Positions 16,128-25,630 of a DNA stretch of 64,000 nucleotides are shown in pieces. The DNA lies in contig JANYAR010000143.1 in assembly GCA_025361185.1 (NCBI GenBank), positions 1 to 64,000 of the forward strand. Direction: 5' to 3'. This DNA comes from Alphaproteobacteria bacterium (lineage in GTDB: Bacteria > Pseudomonadota > Alphaproteobacteria > Micropepsales > Micropepsaceae). The notes below the pieces were generated by a model that was not told the DNA's origin, made no database searches, and worked only from the letters and a program-made list of their open reading frames with translations. The stretch's first letter is position 1; each line of letters begins with the position of its first letter. The translations under genes were made by a program, and so were the position numbers.

Positions 16128-17018
16128 ATGAGCGGACCCAATCGCAGGCACGCACTGGGAGCGGTGGCGGGCCTTGCCGGGCTGGCGGCTTCGTCCCGCA
16201 CCCAGGCCCAAGCCCAAACTAAGGGCCGCAACAAGACTGAGAGTTTGTCAGGCTGTGCCGTGAACCTGGATACCTGGTTCAAGCAGGTGCCGTTCGAACA
16301 GCGCTTTGCCCTGGCCAAGCAGCACGGCTTCCAGTTCATCGAATATTGGACGGTCGACCGCAACAATGGCGGCGGCAAGGCTTCGGCCTGGCGCAAGCTG
16401 GCCGACGATAATGGGCTCACGGTCACCCAGTTCGCCCCCGCCTGGCCCAATTTCGCCGACCCGGCCAAACTTTCCGAGCTTGTGAAGACCACGGAGACCG
16501 CCATCGCGGACGCGCGCACGCTGGGCTGCACCCAGTTCACCGTCACCGGCCATTCGCTGATCGATGGCATGAGCCGCGAGGCCCAGCTGGCCGGTTATCT
16601 GGCGGGATTGATGCGCATCGCGCCGATGCTGGAAGCCGCCGGCATGACCGCGCTGGTCGAGCCCTTCAACCGGGTCAACCATTTGAACCATCTGCTCAAC
16701 GGCTCGCAGCCGGGGCTGCCCATGGTGCGCGCCGTGAACTCGCCCAAGGTCAAGCTGCTGTGGGACTTCTATCACATGCAGTTGGAGGACGGCGACCTGA
16801 TCGAGAAATTCAACGCCGGCGCCGACCAGGTCGCCCATGTCCAGATCGGCGATGTGCCGGGCCGTCACCAGCCCGGCACCGGCGAGGTCAACCATGCCAA
16901 TCTGCTGCGTGCCGTGCGCGCCGCCGGCTATCGCGGCAAGATCGGGCTGGAATTCATGCCGCTGGACCAGAATGACGCCAAGGCGGTGGACGACATGCTG
17001 GCGTTGGGCGTGGGCTAG
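16128..17018 (+). CDS. Tat-exported TIM-barrel sugar isomerase/epimerase (hydroxypyruvate isomerase-like)
   Basis: The product is 296 residues from the ATG at 16128 behind AGGGAGGAAGC. Residues 1-30 form a Tat-type signal (NRRHALGAVAGLAGLAASS). The rest is an AP-endonuclease-2-like TIM barrel related to Hyi, with ligand segments VEPFNR near 165, LLWDFYHMQLEDGDLI near 205, HVQIGDVPGRHQPGTGEVN near 235 and GLEFMP near 275. The expected metal-binding Glu, Asp, His and Glu are visible. Its substrate is probably a keto-sugar acid handled in the periplasm. Stop codon shared in CTAG with the convergent Gfo/Idh gene. Confidence 0.82.
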   Translation: MSGPNRRHALGAVAGLAGLAASSRTQAQAQTKGRNKTESLSGCAVNLDTWFKQVPFEQRFALAKQHGFQFIEYWTVDRNNGGGKASAWRKLADDNGLTVTQFAPAWPNFADPAKLSELVKTTETAIADARTLGCTQFTVTGHSLIDGMSREAQLAGYLAGLMRIAPMLEAAGMTALVEPFNRVNHLNHLLNGSQPGLPMVRAVNSPKVKLLWDFYHMQLEDGDLIEKFNAGADQVAHVQIGDVPGRHQPGTGEVNHANLLRAVRAAGYRGKIGLEFMPLDQNDAKAVDDMLALGVG

Positions 17019-18181
17019 CCCGCAATCGTCACGCGTTTGGCACTGCGTTGCGCCCGGATCGACAGCTCCGCCGCCAGCAAGCACTGGGCCTGGTCCTGGG
17101 CCGTGTGAGTGCGGTTCACCACATCACCGACGAATTGCGGGCCGAAGGGCAGTGGACCATTGTTGCAGTCGATGTAGCGGGCGCGCTTGCCATCCACCAG
17201 GAACAGGTTGTTACCCTGTTTGGAGACCGCGACGTTGGCGTATTTGCGGATCTCGATATAGCCGTCGGTGCCCAGCACAAACAGCCTGCCGTCGCCCCAG
17301 GTGCCAAGACCATCAGGCGTGAACCAGTCCAGCCGCACATAACCGAAGCCCTTGTCGCCCCGCAGCATCATGTCGCCGAAATCCTGGAAATGCGGATGAT
17401 CCGGATGGCGCAGATTGGCGATCTGGGCTGCGGCAACCTCAGCCTTGGTCGAGCCGGTATAGAACAGGAACTGGTCGATCTGGTGGGAGCCGATATCGCA
17501 GAGGATGCCGCCATACTGCACATCCTGCCAGAACCAATCGGGGCGCGGCGCCCCGCCGCCATTGTCGCCGGTGCGCTGGAACACCTGATGCGGCGCGATG
17601 TTGATGGTCTGGATGACCTTGCCGATAGCGCCTTGCTGAATCAGCTCTCCGGCATGGACGGCGGCGCGCACCTCCAGCCGCTCGGAATAGAGGATCGCAT
17701 ATTTGCGCCCCGTCTCCTGTATGGTTTTGCGCACCGCCGCCAGGTCATCCAGGGTGGTGATGCCGGGCTTGTCGGCCAGAAAATCCTTGCCCGCCCGCAT
17801 CGCCCGCATGCCGATACCCGCGCGCTCATTGGCGATGTGCGACGACAGAACCAGCTGCACGGTGGGGTCGTGCAGCACCTCGTCCTGGCTGCGGGCGGGT
17901 TTGGCGCCGGGATAGCGGCGGGCGAACACCGCCAGCTTGTCGGGTTCGGAGCCCCAATAGGAAACCAGCTCGCCGCCGCCGCGCTGGATGGCGCCGATCA
18001 TGCCATGAATATGGTCATGGCTGATGCCGCAGACCGCAAAGCGGATATGATGTTTGGGGGGAACTTCCGGTGCGGCCGGCAGCGTCTCGGCCTGCGCCAT
18101 GCCGGGCGTCATGGCCATCGCCGCCATCAGCGCGGCGGAACCCAGACCCGCCGCCTCCAGTATCTCACGCCGCTTCTTCAT
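17015..18181 (-). CDS. Tat-exported Gfo/Idh/MocA family oxidoreductase
   Basis: The 388-residue protein begins MKKRREILEAAGLGSAALMAAMA, a Tat-like signal. A Rossmann-type N-terminal domain follows (IRFAVCGISHDHIHGMI), with ADKPGITTLDDL in the place of the usual EKP loop. The C-terminal domain contains GGILCDIGSHQIDQFLFYTG, the usual D-I-G-S-H segment with the catalytic His. Exported members often carry tightly bound NAD(H) and act on sugar substrates. It heads a likely operon with the genes at 18192-20389. Confidence 0.85.
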   Translation of the reverse strand: MKKRREILEAAGLGSAALMAAMAMTPGMAQAETLPAAPEVPPKHHIRFAVCGISHDHIHGMIGAIQRGGGELVSYWGSEPDKLAVFARRYPGAKPARSQDEVLHDPTVQLVLSSHIANERAGIGMRAMRAGKDFLADKPGITTLDDLAAVRKTIQETGRKYAILYSERLEVRAAVHAGELIQQGAIGKVIQTINIAPHQVFQRTGDNGGGAPRPDWFWQDVQYGGILCDIGSHQIDQFLFYTGSTKAEVAAAQIANLRHPDHPHFQDFGDMMLRGDKGFGYVRLDWFTPDGLGTWGDGRLFVLGTDGYIEIRKYANVAVSKQGNNLFLVDGKRARYIDCNNGPLPFGPQFVGDVVNRTHTAQDQAQCLLAAELSIRAQRSAKRVTIAG

Positions 18182-18191
18182 GCCAAAAATC

Positions 18192-18770
18192 CTATTTGAC
18201 GCGGCTGACCTTGTAGATCACGCCATCGACCCGCATCTCATAAAGACCCGCCGCGGAACCGTAATTGATAGTCGCCTTGTAGACTGCGGCGGGCTTGCTC
18301 CATTTCGCGCGGTTGATATCGGATTCCGCCTGTTGCCAGACATGACCATCCGGCATGGTGACGGTGAAACTGCCGTCCCGCGCGAAGCCATAGGCGGTCA
18401 TCGGCATTTTCGAGGCGATCGGCTTGGTGTCGCCAAGCACGGCGCTGAGGAAACTCTCCGGTTTCTCCTTGGGTTGGGCGCGGCGCGGCGCGGCGGCCCC
18501 GCCATAAGCAGCGCTCCCATAAGCAGCACCGGGGCCCGGCACCAGCCGCGTCTGGGTCTCGGGGGCGGGAGAAAGGCCCAACAAAGAGCGCATCGGCTGC
18601 GCCGAACCGTAAAAACAATCCAGCCAGACGCGGTTGTCGGGAATGCCTTCGCAGCGCGCGGCGCCGTCCATCACCGCATCGCGCGTCGGCTCCGCCAGCG
18701 CGGGAAGCGAAACCGCCACGCAGATTGCAAAGACCAGCCCCGTGATATCGAAGAGTTTGCGCTTCATCAT
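18192..18770 (-). CDS. hypothetical secreted protein
   Basis: The 192-residue product has a signal peptide (about 1-26, ending ALA), a Cys-containing DGAARCEGIPDNRVWLDCFYGSAQPMRSLLGLSP segment, a Pro/Ala/Gly-rich linker and a C-terminal domain with GSFTVTMPDGHVWQQAESD and a YEMRVDGVIYKVSRVK end. Its start overlaps the stop of the membrane-protein gene by 4 bases (ATGA), so they are translationally coupled. No known function. Confidence 0.7.
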   Translation of the reverse strand: MMKRKLFDITGLVFAICVAVSLPALAEPTRDAVMDGAARCEGIPDNRVWLDCFYGSAQPMRSLLGLSPAPETQTRLVPGPGAAYGSAAYGGAAAPRRAQPKEKPESFLSAVLGDTKPIASKMPMTAYGFARDGSFTVTMPDGHVWQQAESDINRAKWSKPAAVYKATINYGSAAGLYEMRVDGVIYKVSRVK

Positions 18771-19498
18771 GACAAGGTTCCTGTGCGTGGTGTGGGATGT
18801 ACAATTATACAGCGCTTGCGGCTGGCCGGATTGACTTTCAGATCGGCATTGTCGGAAAGCCAGACAAAATCAATCTTGTTCCAGGGATAGAGTATAGCCT
18901 CGCGGTCGGCGACCAGCACCGCGCCCCGGTCTAGCGCCAGCATGAACTGCTCGGCCATGTCGCGACGCTCGCCGAAGATTTCCACGCATTGCACGCTGCG
19001 GGCCTGGCTGAGAGTGAAACTCCAGCCCTGCGCCACCATGGCCGAGAAGGCGACGATAACGGCCGGGCCCCAGGCATAGATCAAGTGGTTGCGGTGGCGC
19101 GACAGCACCGCGCGTATGACGGCCCACACCGCATAGCCCAGGATGATCGCCAGGGCCGGGGTGACCAGCGTCCCCCAGGGCCATTGCTCGGAGAAGAAAT
19201 AAAAGCCCGTATAGACCAGCACGAAGATCGGGCACATGGTCAGAACCGGCGGACAGACCTGTTCCCAGCCGGCGAAATATTTCGCCCCGCCCAGCACCAG
19301 CAACAAGATCAATCCCATCGCCACCATGGGCAGGAAAAACGAGCCTGCCAGCAACGCGGCCGAGACAAAATCATTGAAATCCATAAGGCCCAGCACGGCG
19401 ATGCTGTTGATGGTGAGAATTTCGCCCCAGACAAACGCAACGGCCAGAACGAAAAAACACGCCGCGACGATCGAAATGTATGAACTCGGCTTGTCCAA
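18767..19498 (-). CDS. hypothetical membrane protein
   Basis: The 243-residue protein has about five or six hydrophobic segments in its first 165 residues. A C-terminal soluble part follows, containing VQCVEIFGERRDMAEQFMLALDRGAVLVADREAILYPWNKIDFVWL. I recognise no family. It starts 3 bases after the amidohydrolase stop and overlaps the next gene by ATGA, so it is part of the same operon-like run. Confidence 0.65.
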   Translation of the reverse strand: MDKPSSYISIVAACFFVLAVAFVWGEILTINSIAVLGLMDFNDFVSAALLAGSFFLPMVAMGLILLLVLGGAKYFAGWEQVCPPVLTMCPIFVLVYTGFYFFSEQWPWGTLVTPALAIILGYAVWAVIRAVLSRHRNHLIYAWGPAVIVAFSAMVAQGWSFTLSQARSVQCVEIFGERRDMAEQFMLALDRGAVLVADREAILYPWNKIDFVWLSDNADLKVNPASRKRCIIVHPTPRTGTLS

Positions 19499-19501
19499 AG
19501 T

Positions 19502-20389
19502 CTACCAGTTCAAAAGCCGTTGCAGATTGCCGCCCTTGACCTTGGCGATGTCGGCGGCCGGATAGCCCTTCATGTGGACATCGACGATCTTGGTCGGGCC
19601 ACCGCTCCACACCACGCGCTCGGGTCCATATTCCTTGATCAGACGGCGGGTGAACGGCAGCACGCTTTCAAAATGGGGCCCGTCGCTGGCGATATAATCC
19701 AAGCCCGACAGCTTCATATAGACATTGGGCAGCCTGGCGAGTTCCAGCATGTTGGCATATTCAAACGGGTTGCCCAGCTTGGGTTCGCCCATATGGTCGA
19801 TCAGCACCTTGCAGCCCGGAAACGCGCGAATGGCGTCGGCAGCCTGCAACGCATAGTTGGGACCAATATGCAGCTCGATCACCAGATCGAGCTCCACCGC
19901 CTGTTTCCACAGCGCCCGCACATAATCCGCCGCGAAGGAGTCCAGATATATCTCCTTGCCGCGATGGGCATGGAATCGTGTGGCGACGATGCGCGGCTGG
20001 CTTTTCACCAGGGCGGCAAGCTTCTTGGGCGATTCCGGATTCTTGGGATAGAACAGGCTGGTGGCCTTGAACTTGTCGGGCGCGGTGCGGCGCAGGCAAT
20101 CCAGCACCAGCGCATGATCGTCGCCATAAGGTTCGGGCTGCACGAACATCGCCTTGTCGATGCCGAACGCCTTGAGATGCGCCTCATAGGGCGGCAGCGG
20201 ATCGGGGGGGAGTGTACTGGTGTCGGGCTTGTAGGCGGCGTTAGGATGAAAAGGAAACTTCGCCACATTGGAACTGAACATATGCATGTTCCATTCGATC
20301 ACCGGCGTATCGGCGGCAAGCGCAGGCCGCGCATGCCCCGCCAGCGCGGCCGCGCCCATCACGGTTAGAAGATCGCGGCGGTTGACCAT
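19502..20389 (-). CDS. Tat-exported amidohydrolase (amidohydrolase_2 type)
   Basis: The reading from the ATG at 20389, with GGGAA 7 bases upstream, gives 295 residues. The signal MVNRRDLLTVMGAAALAGHARPALA is Tat-like. The rest is a metal-dependent TIM-barrel hydrolase of the 2-pyrone-4,6-dicarboxylate lactonase/L-fuconolactonase kind. Supporting segments are IEWNMHMFSSN after the signal, VIELHIGPN near 165, KVLIDHMGEPKLGNP near 190, and PERVVWSGGPTKIVD at the end. Such enzymes open sugar lactones, which fits neighbours that act on oxidised sugars. Confidence 0.78.
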   Translation of the reverse strand: MVNRRDLLTVMGAAALAGHARPALAADTPVIEWNMHMFSSNVAKFPFHPNAAYKPDTSTLPPDPLPPYEAHLKAFGIDKAMFVQPEPYGDDHALVLDCLRRTAPDKFKATSLFYPKNPESPKKLAALVKSQPRIVATRFHAHRGKEIYLDSFAADYVRALWKQAVELDLVIELHIGPNYALQAADAIRAFPGCKVLIDHMGEPKLGNPFEYANMLELARLPNVYMKLSGLDYIASDGPHFESVLPFTRRLIKEYGPERVVWSGGPTKIVDVHMKGYPAADIAKVKGGNLQRLLNW

Positions 20390-20452
20390 GTTCATTTCCC
20401 ATTGCTTTTGCGGATGGGCGAAGGGATACCATGCCAAGCGGATACGGGAAAC

Positions 20453-22585
20453 ATGAATAGAAATGCCCTGAATGAGCAGGCTGTCGCGCTGCACCGCAGC
20501 GGACAGTGGGCGCAAGCCGAGAGCCTGTATCTTCAGGCCCTGGCTGAGAATCCGCGCGACTTTTCCGCCCGCCACTTGCTGGGCGTGATGAAGGCGCAGT
20601 CCGGGCGCATGGACGAAGCCCTGGCCGATATCTCGCTGGCCCTGGAAATTGAGCCCGACGATCCCGAGGCGCTGCTCAACCGGGCCAATGTGCTGAAGGT
20701 GTTGAACCGCCCGCAGGAAGCCCTGGCCGGGTTCGAACGCGCCCTGACGTTAAAGCCCGGATGGCCGCAAGCCGAAAATAATCGCGCCACGGTGCTGCAG
20801 GCCCTGGGACGGTTCGAGGACGCACTGGCGGGGTATGATCGTGCGCTGGCGGCGGCGCCCGATTACGCCGAAGCCTTGAACAATCGTGGCAGCGTTTTGC
20901 AGGACCTGGGGCGTCCGGCGGAAGCCCTGGCGGCCTATGACCAGGCCTTGCGTCTGGCGCCAAAATTTGCCGCCGCCTTCAACAACCGGGGCAGCGTGTT
21001 GCTGGAGCTCAAGCGTTTCGCCGATGCGCTTTTCTGCTTCGATCGCGCGCGGGCGTTGCGCCCTGACGATGCGGAAATCCTGAACAATCGCGGCAACGCC
21101 CTGCAGGGGCTGATGCGCTATGACGAGGCGCTGGCGGCTTACGATTCTGTGCTGGCACTCAAGCCCGATTATGCCGAGGCGTTGAACAATCGCGGCGAAG
21201 CCCTTCAGCAACTCAAACGGCACGAAGAAGCGCTGGCCTCCTATGACCGGGCCCTGGCGGCGCCGGGCCATGCCCATGCCTTCGGCGGCGCCGCGATGGC
21301 GGCGCTCAATCTTTGCGATTGGAAAAGAAGTGCACAGATCGGTGCGCAGATGAAGAGCCACATCGCCGAGGGCGAACCCATCTCGCCCTGGGTGCTGCTG
21401 GGCCATAGCGGCGACGAGATGCTGCAGCGACAATGCGCCGCCGCGGTGATCCGTCGGCGTTTCCCGGCATTGCCGCCGCCGCTGGCATTCGCGCGCACCC
21501 ACCGCGGCAAAATCCGCCTGGCTTATATTTCGTCGGATGTGGGTCATCACCCGGTGGCGACCCAGATCGTGCAGCTGATCGAAAGCCATGACCGCGCGCG
21601 CTTCGATGTCATCGGCGTCGGCACCAATCAGGATGACGGCAGCCCCCAACGCCGGCGCCTGGTCGCCGCCTACGACCGTTTCATAGACGCCCATCAGGTT
21701 GCGCCCCTGTCCGTCGCCGAGCAGCTGCGGGGGCTGGAGGTGGATGTGCTGGTGGACTTGAACGGCCATACCCGGGGCGATAATTTCGACATTCTGGCGC
21801 ATCGCCCGGCGCCGGTGCAGGCCACCTGGCTGGGCTATGCCGGCACCACCGCCGCACCCTTCATCGATTACGTGATCGCCGACCGGATTGTCGCTCCCGA
21901 TGCGCAGGCCTTTTCGGAAAAAATCGTCGCCCTGCCGGACAGTTATTTTCCCGTCGATACCACCCGCACCATCGGCAAATCTCCCACCCGCGCGCAAGCC
22001 GGATTACCGCCGGACGGCTTTGTGTTCTGTTCCTTCAACAACAATTGGAAACTGACCGAGCCGGTTTTCGCGATCTGGATGCGGTTGCTCAATTCGGTGC
22101 CCGGCAGTGTGCTCTGGCTCAAGCAGACCGGCGAAACGGCGAAGGCCAATCTGCTGCAGGCGGCAGCAGACCAAGGCGTTGCGCCGCACCGGCTGATCTT
22201 CGCTGGGCCCGCGGCCCTGGACGTTCATCTTGCCCGCCACCAATTGGCCGACCTGTTCCTGGATACCCTGCCCTACAACGCCCATGCCACCGCCTGTGAC
22301 GCATTGTGGGCGGGGCTGCCGGTCTTGACTTTGCGCGGCACCGCCTTTGCCGGCCGGGTGGGCGCCAGCCTGCTGACAGCCGTGGGCCTGCCGGAACTGA
22401 TTACCGAGACGCAAGAAGACTATGAAGCCTTGGCCCTGGCGCTGGCGCAGGATCGCGCCCGGCTCAGCGCCTTGCGCGAAAAGCTGGCCGCCAGCCGCGC
22501 CACCGCGCCCCTGTTCGACACCGTGCGTTTTGCCCGCAATCTGGAAGCGGCCTATGCGCAGATGCTAGCTGCCGCTGTGAAGTGA
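20453..22585 (+). CDS. TPR-containing O-GlcNAc transferase-like glycosyltransferase (GT41)
   Basis: The product is 710 residues from the ATG at 20453 (GGGAAAC upstream). Residues about 5-285 are eight or so TPR units (ALNNRGSVLQDLGRPAEAL pattern). The C-terminal half is the SPINDLY/OGT catalytic region: YISSDVGHHPVATQIVQLIE near 360, VLVDLNGHTRGDNFDILAHRPAPVQATWLGYAGT near 440, FCSFNNNWKLTEPVFAIWMRLL near 525, and LFLDTLPYNAHATACDALWAGLPVLTLRG near 615. It probably transfers a sugar from a nucleotide donor to Ser/Thr of proteins held by the TPRs. The architecture recalls FlmG flagellin glycosyltransferase of Caulobacter. It overlaps the cytochrome gene convergently by 21 bases. Confidence 0.88.
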   Translation: MNRNALNEQAVALHRSGQWAQAESLYLQALAENPRDFSARHLLGVMKAQSGRMDEALADISLALEIEPDDPEALLNRANVLKVLNRPQEALAGFERALTLKPGWPQAENNRATVLQALGRFEDALAGYDRALAAAPDYAEALNNRGSVLQDLGRPAEALAAYDQALRLAPKFAAAFNNRGSVLLELKRFADALFCFDRARALRPDDAEILNNRGNALQGLMRYDEALAAYDSVLALKPDYAEALNNRGEALQQLKRHEEALASYDRALAAPGHAHAFGGAAMAALNLCDWKRSAQIGAQMKSHIAEGEPISPWVLLGHSGDEMLQRQCAAAVIRRRFPALPPPLAFARTHRGKIRLAYISSDVGHHPVATQIVQLIESHDRARFDVIGVGTNQDDGSPQRRRLVAAYDRFIDAHQVAPLSVAEQLRGLEVDVLVDLNGHTRGDNFDILAHRPAPVQATWLGYAGTTAAPFIDYVIADRIVAPDAQAFSEKIVALPDSYFPVDTTRTIGKSPTRAQAGLPPDGFVFCSFNNNWKLTEPVFAIWMRLLNSVPGSVLWLKQTGETAKANLLQAAADQGVAPHRLIFAGPAALDVHLARHQLADLFLDTLPYNAHATACDALWAGLPVLTLRGTAFAGRVGASLLTAVGLPELITETQEDYEALALALAQDRARLSALREKLAASRATAPLFDTVRFARNLEAAYAQMLAAAVK

Positions 22586-23869
22586 GCTTCGAATCCGGCT
22601 CACCGTCTCGGGTGAAATGGCGGGCGCCTGATTGCCCCAATTGTTGCGCACATAGGTGAGAATATTGGCCACCTGCTCATCGGTGAGACGCCAGGCAAAG
22701 CTGGGCATGCCGGGACCCGTTGGAGCCTTGGGCGTTACCGCCGCCTTGCCGCCCGCCAGTACCATACGCACCACCGTATCGGCCCGCACCTGGGCGATGT
22801 TTGCGTTGCCCGCCAGCGGCGGAAACAGCACGTTGCCCTTGCCGTCGCGGCCGTGGCAGGCCGCGCAACTGATGTCGTAGGCCACCGCGCCCGCCTTCAT
22901 CTGCGCGTCCACGCCGGTGGCGCCGCCGCCATTGCCGCGTGAGGGGGGCAGATCCTTTAGATACACCGCGATCGCCTCAAGATCGGTTTCGTCCATGCGG
23001 GAGGTGGAGTTCTCCACGGCTTCCGCCATGGGGCCGGAGGCGATGGAATGGCTGCTGCGACCGGTCTGCAAATATTCCGCGATATCGGCGGTGCTCCAGG
23101 CGCCAAGCCCGGCATTACGTTCATTGGTGAGATCGGGTGCGAACCAGCCTTGCAGCGAGGTACCGGTCAGCGCAGCTCCCGTGTCGGCGCCGAAGGCATT
23201 CTTGGACGTATGGCAGGCACCACAATGCGCCAGGCCGTTCGCCAGATAGGCTCCGCGATTCCAGGCCTCGCTCTTGGCGGAATCGTGGACATGGATCTGT
23301 GGGTTGAAGAACAGCTTGTTCCAGACCCGCATCCCAAAGCGAAGATTGTAGGGAAAGCGCAGCTGGTTGACATCGACGCTGTTATTCACCGGTTTGACGG
23401 TGCGCAGATAGGACCACATGACCGCAATGCTTCGATCGCTCACATTGGCGTAATAGGGATAAGGCATGGCCGGATAGAGCCGCTTGCCGCCCGGCGCGAT
23501 TCCGCGCTTCATCGCCAGAATGAAGTCTGCCCGCGTATAGTTGCCGATGCCGGTCTGCTTGTCCGGCGTAATATTGGGGGCCACCATTTTTCCGAACGGG
23601 GTCTGGAGCACGACACCGCCGGCCAGATCCTTGCCGTGACAGCCTTCGCAGTCGCCCAGGATCACCTGATATTTGCCCAGAGCCACAATCTTTTCGGCAT
23701 CGATCTTTGCAGCGGCCGCGGGCACGGCAACAGCGGCAAACGCGGCAGCCAGCAACGTCGTCGAGGCGGTCAGCGAGCGTAGGCGATAGCCAGCGCGAGA
23801 AATTAAACAGGAGCGTAGGCGCGGTTCGTAGCGCCAGCGTGCGAACGAGCGGCCAATTAAAAAAGTCAT
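22565..23869 (-). CDS. tri-heme cytochrome c subunit of a membrane sugar dehydrogenase
   Basis: The 434-residue protein starts at the ATG at 23869, overlapping the GMC stop by ATGA. An Arg-rich N-terminus is followed by a hydrophobic signal (about 33-52, AAAFAAVAVPAAAA). Three haem-binding CXXCH motifs (CEGCH near 72, CGACH near 215, CAACH near 335) match the gluconate/alcohol dehydrogenase cytochrome c subunits. It passes electrons from the flavoprotein to the respiratory chain at the outer face of the inner membrane. Last gene of the three-gene operon. Confidence 0.88.
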   Translation of the reverse strand: MTFLIGRSFARWRYEPRLRSCLISRAGYRLRSLTASTTLLAAAFAAVAVPAAAAKIDAEKIVALGKYQVILGDCEGCHGKDLAGGVVLQTPFGKMVAPNITPDKQTGIGNYTRADFILAMKRGIAPGGKRLYPAMPYPYYANVSDRSIAVMWSYLRTVKPVNNSVDVNQLRFPYNLRFGMRVWNKLFFNPQIHVHDSAKSEAWNRGAYLANGLAHCGACHTSKNAFGADTGAALTGTSLQGWFAPDLTNERNAGLGAWSTADIAEYLQTGRSSHSIASGPMAEAVENSTSRMDETDLEAIAVYLKDLPPSRGNGGGATGVDAQMKAGAVAYDISCAACHGRDGKGNVLFPPLAGNANIAQVRADTVVRMVLAGGKAAVTPKAPTGPGMPSFAWRLTDEQVANILTYVRNNWGNQAPAISPETVSRIRSSLHSGS

Positions 23870-25629
23870 GCGTGCACCAGCGCGCCGGGCGATTTGATAT
23901 ATTTGCCGGTGATGGCTTCGGCCGCCCAAAAGGCCAGCGCGCCGACCGTACCGGTGGGATTCATGCCGGCATTGTGGGCAAAGGCCGACGCGCCGATCAC
24001 GAACACATTGGGTACGTCCCAGCTTTGCAGATATTTATTCACCGCGCTGGTTTTGGGATCATTGCCCATGATCGCGCCGCCGGTATTGTGGGTGCTCTGA
24101 TAGGGCACCGAATTCCAGCCCTTCTTGAGCCGCCCCACCGCGGCGTATTTGGCGTTGAACGGCTTGGTCATCTTCTCCAACTGGTCCGACAGATAGTTCG
24201 ACATGGCGACATCGTTATCGGGGAAGTCGAAGGTGACGCGCAGCAGCGGCCTGCCATGCCGGTCGGTATAGGTGGGATCGAGGTCGAGATAATTCTCCCG
24301 CACCGGATAGGACGAACCCTGTGAGCCGAAGCCCATCGAATTTTGATACCCGTCCACCGTCGCCTGTTTCCACCCCGCGCCCCAGCGCGGGCTGCCGGGC
24401 ATGGTCGGGCGGTTGCTGATCGGCCGCCCGTTGGTGACCGAGCAGCCGATGCCGGCGCCACCCACGAAATTCAGCTTGGAATGATCGAAAGCGTCCCCTT
24501 GGAAATCATCGATGTGCATGCCCAGCGAACCGGCGCCGATGAAGGGATTGAAATGCTTGCCCTCGAACATCAGGCGCGCGCCGGCGCTGGTCTGGTAGCA
24601 ATAGTTGCGGCCCAAGGTGCCCTTGCCCGTCGCCGGGTCATACTGGGCGCCGATCTTGGAGAGCAGCATCAGGCGCACATTCATCAGCCCATAGGCGCAG
24701 ATCAGCACGATGTCGCCGGGCTGTTCATATTCCACGCCATCGGCGCCGACATAGGTGACGCTTTTGGCCATTTTGCCGTCAGGCGTGAGATTGACTTTCA
24801 GCACCTCGCATTCGGTGCGCAGCTCGAAGTTCGGCTTCTTCATCAGGACCGGCAGGATGGTGGTCTGGGCGCTGGCCTTGGAATAGTTGCCGCAGGCAAA
24901 GCGCTCGCAGAAGCCGCAATAGCTGCATTGCCCCATGCGGATGCCCAGCGGATTGACATAGGCCTGGGACAGGTTGGACGACGGAAGCGGGAATGGATGG
25001 AAACCCAGCTCCTTCATCTTCCCCGCGAACAGGGTGGAGGCATAGGGCATCTGCATCGGCGGATTGGGATATTCGCGGGTGCGTGCGCTTTCAAAGGGAT
25101 TGCCGCCCGGCTGAATCTGGCCCTTGAGATTGCCCGCCTTGCCGGAAACGCCGCAGAGATATTCGAATTGGTCGAAACAATGCTCGATCTCGTTCCAGGT
25201 CGGGCCCCAGTCCTGCAATTGCAGGCCCTTGATCTTGGCCGCGCCATAACGCTGGGTGAGATGGGTTTTGATCTGAAAGTCCGACTCCCAAAAACGCCAG
25301 GTAGTGCCGTTCCAATGCACCCCCGCGCCGCCCACGCCATTGCCCGGCAGGAAGGAGCCGTAATCGCGCATCGGCAGCGCCGTCTGGCTGATGTCATTGC
25401 GCATGGTCATGGCTTCGACACTGGGCTGCAGGAACAGGTCCTTGCGCACGGCAAAGCGCAGCTCGTCCTGCATATAGGCGATGTTGAAGTCGGTGGCGGT
25501 GTCGCGCCATGGTCCGCGCTCGATCGCGACGACGTTGAGACCCGCGTCGGTCAGCTGCTGGGCCAGGATGGAGCCGGTCCAGCCCAGGCCGATGATCACC
25601 GCGTCTTTTCTGGGAAGCATCCGGGCCAT
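23866..25629 (-). CDS. GMC-family FAD oxidoreductase, large subunit of sugar dehydrogenase
   Basis: The 587-residue product starts at the ATG at 25629, one base after the subunit 3 stop. The FAD dinucleotide fold VIIGLGWTGSILAQQL is at residues 10-25; GAGVHWNGTTWR and CGFCERFACGNYSKAS follow. The C-terminal catalytic region has QSTHNTGGAIMG and NPTGTVGALAFWAAEAI. It lacks its own signal and probably crosses the membrane with the Tat-signalled subunit 3. The family includes gluconate 2-dehydrogenase, sorbitol and fructose dehydrogenases and glucoside 3-dehydrogenase; the substrate is not decided by sequence. Confidence 0.9.
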   Translation of the reverse strand: MARMLPRKDAVIIGLGWTGSILAQQLTDAGLNVVAIERGPWRDTATDFNIAYMQDELRFAVRKDLFLQPSVEAMTMRNDISQTALPMRDYGSFLPGNGVGGAGVHWNGTTWRFWESDFQIKTHLTQRYGAAKIKGLQLQDWGPTWNEIEHCFDQFEYLCGVSGKAGNLKGQIQPGGNPFESARTREYPNPPMQMPYASTLFAGKMKELGFHPFPLPSSNLSQAYVNPLGIRMGQCSYCGFCERFACGNYSKASAQTTILPVLMKKPNFELRTECEVLKVNLTPDGKMAKSVTYVGADGVEYEQPGDIVLICAYGLMNVRLMLLSKIGAQYDPATGKGTLGRNYCYQTSAGARLMFEGKHFNPFIGAGSLGMHIDDFQGDAFDHSKLNFVGGAGIGCSVTNGRPISNRPTMPGSPRWGAGWKQATVDGYQNSMGFGSQGSSYPVRENYLDLDPTYTDRHGRPLLRVTFDFPDNDVAMSNYLSDQLEKMTKPFNAKYAAVGRLKKGWNSVPYQSTHNTGGAIMGNDPKTSAVNKYLQSWDVPNVFVIGASAFAHNAGMNPTGTVGALAFWAAEAITGKYIKSPGALVHA

Positions 25630-25630
25630 T

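Noticed and set aside
17048-18199. Open frame antisense to the Gfo/Idh/MocA gene
   Set aside because: The minus-strand product has clear family motifs; this frame has none.
20750-21997. 415-residue open frame antisense to the TPR-OGT gene
   Set aside because: Repetitive only because it mirrors the TPR repeats on the other strand.
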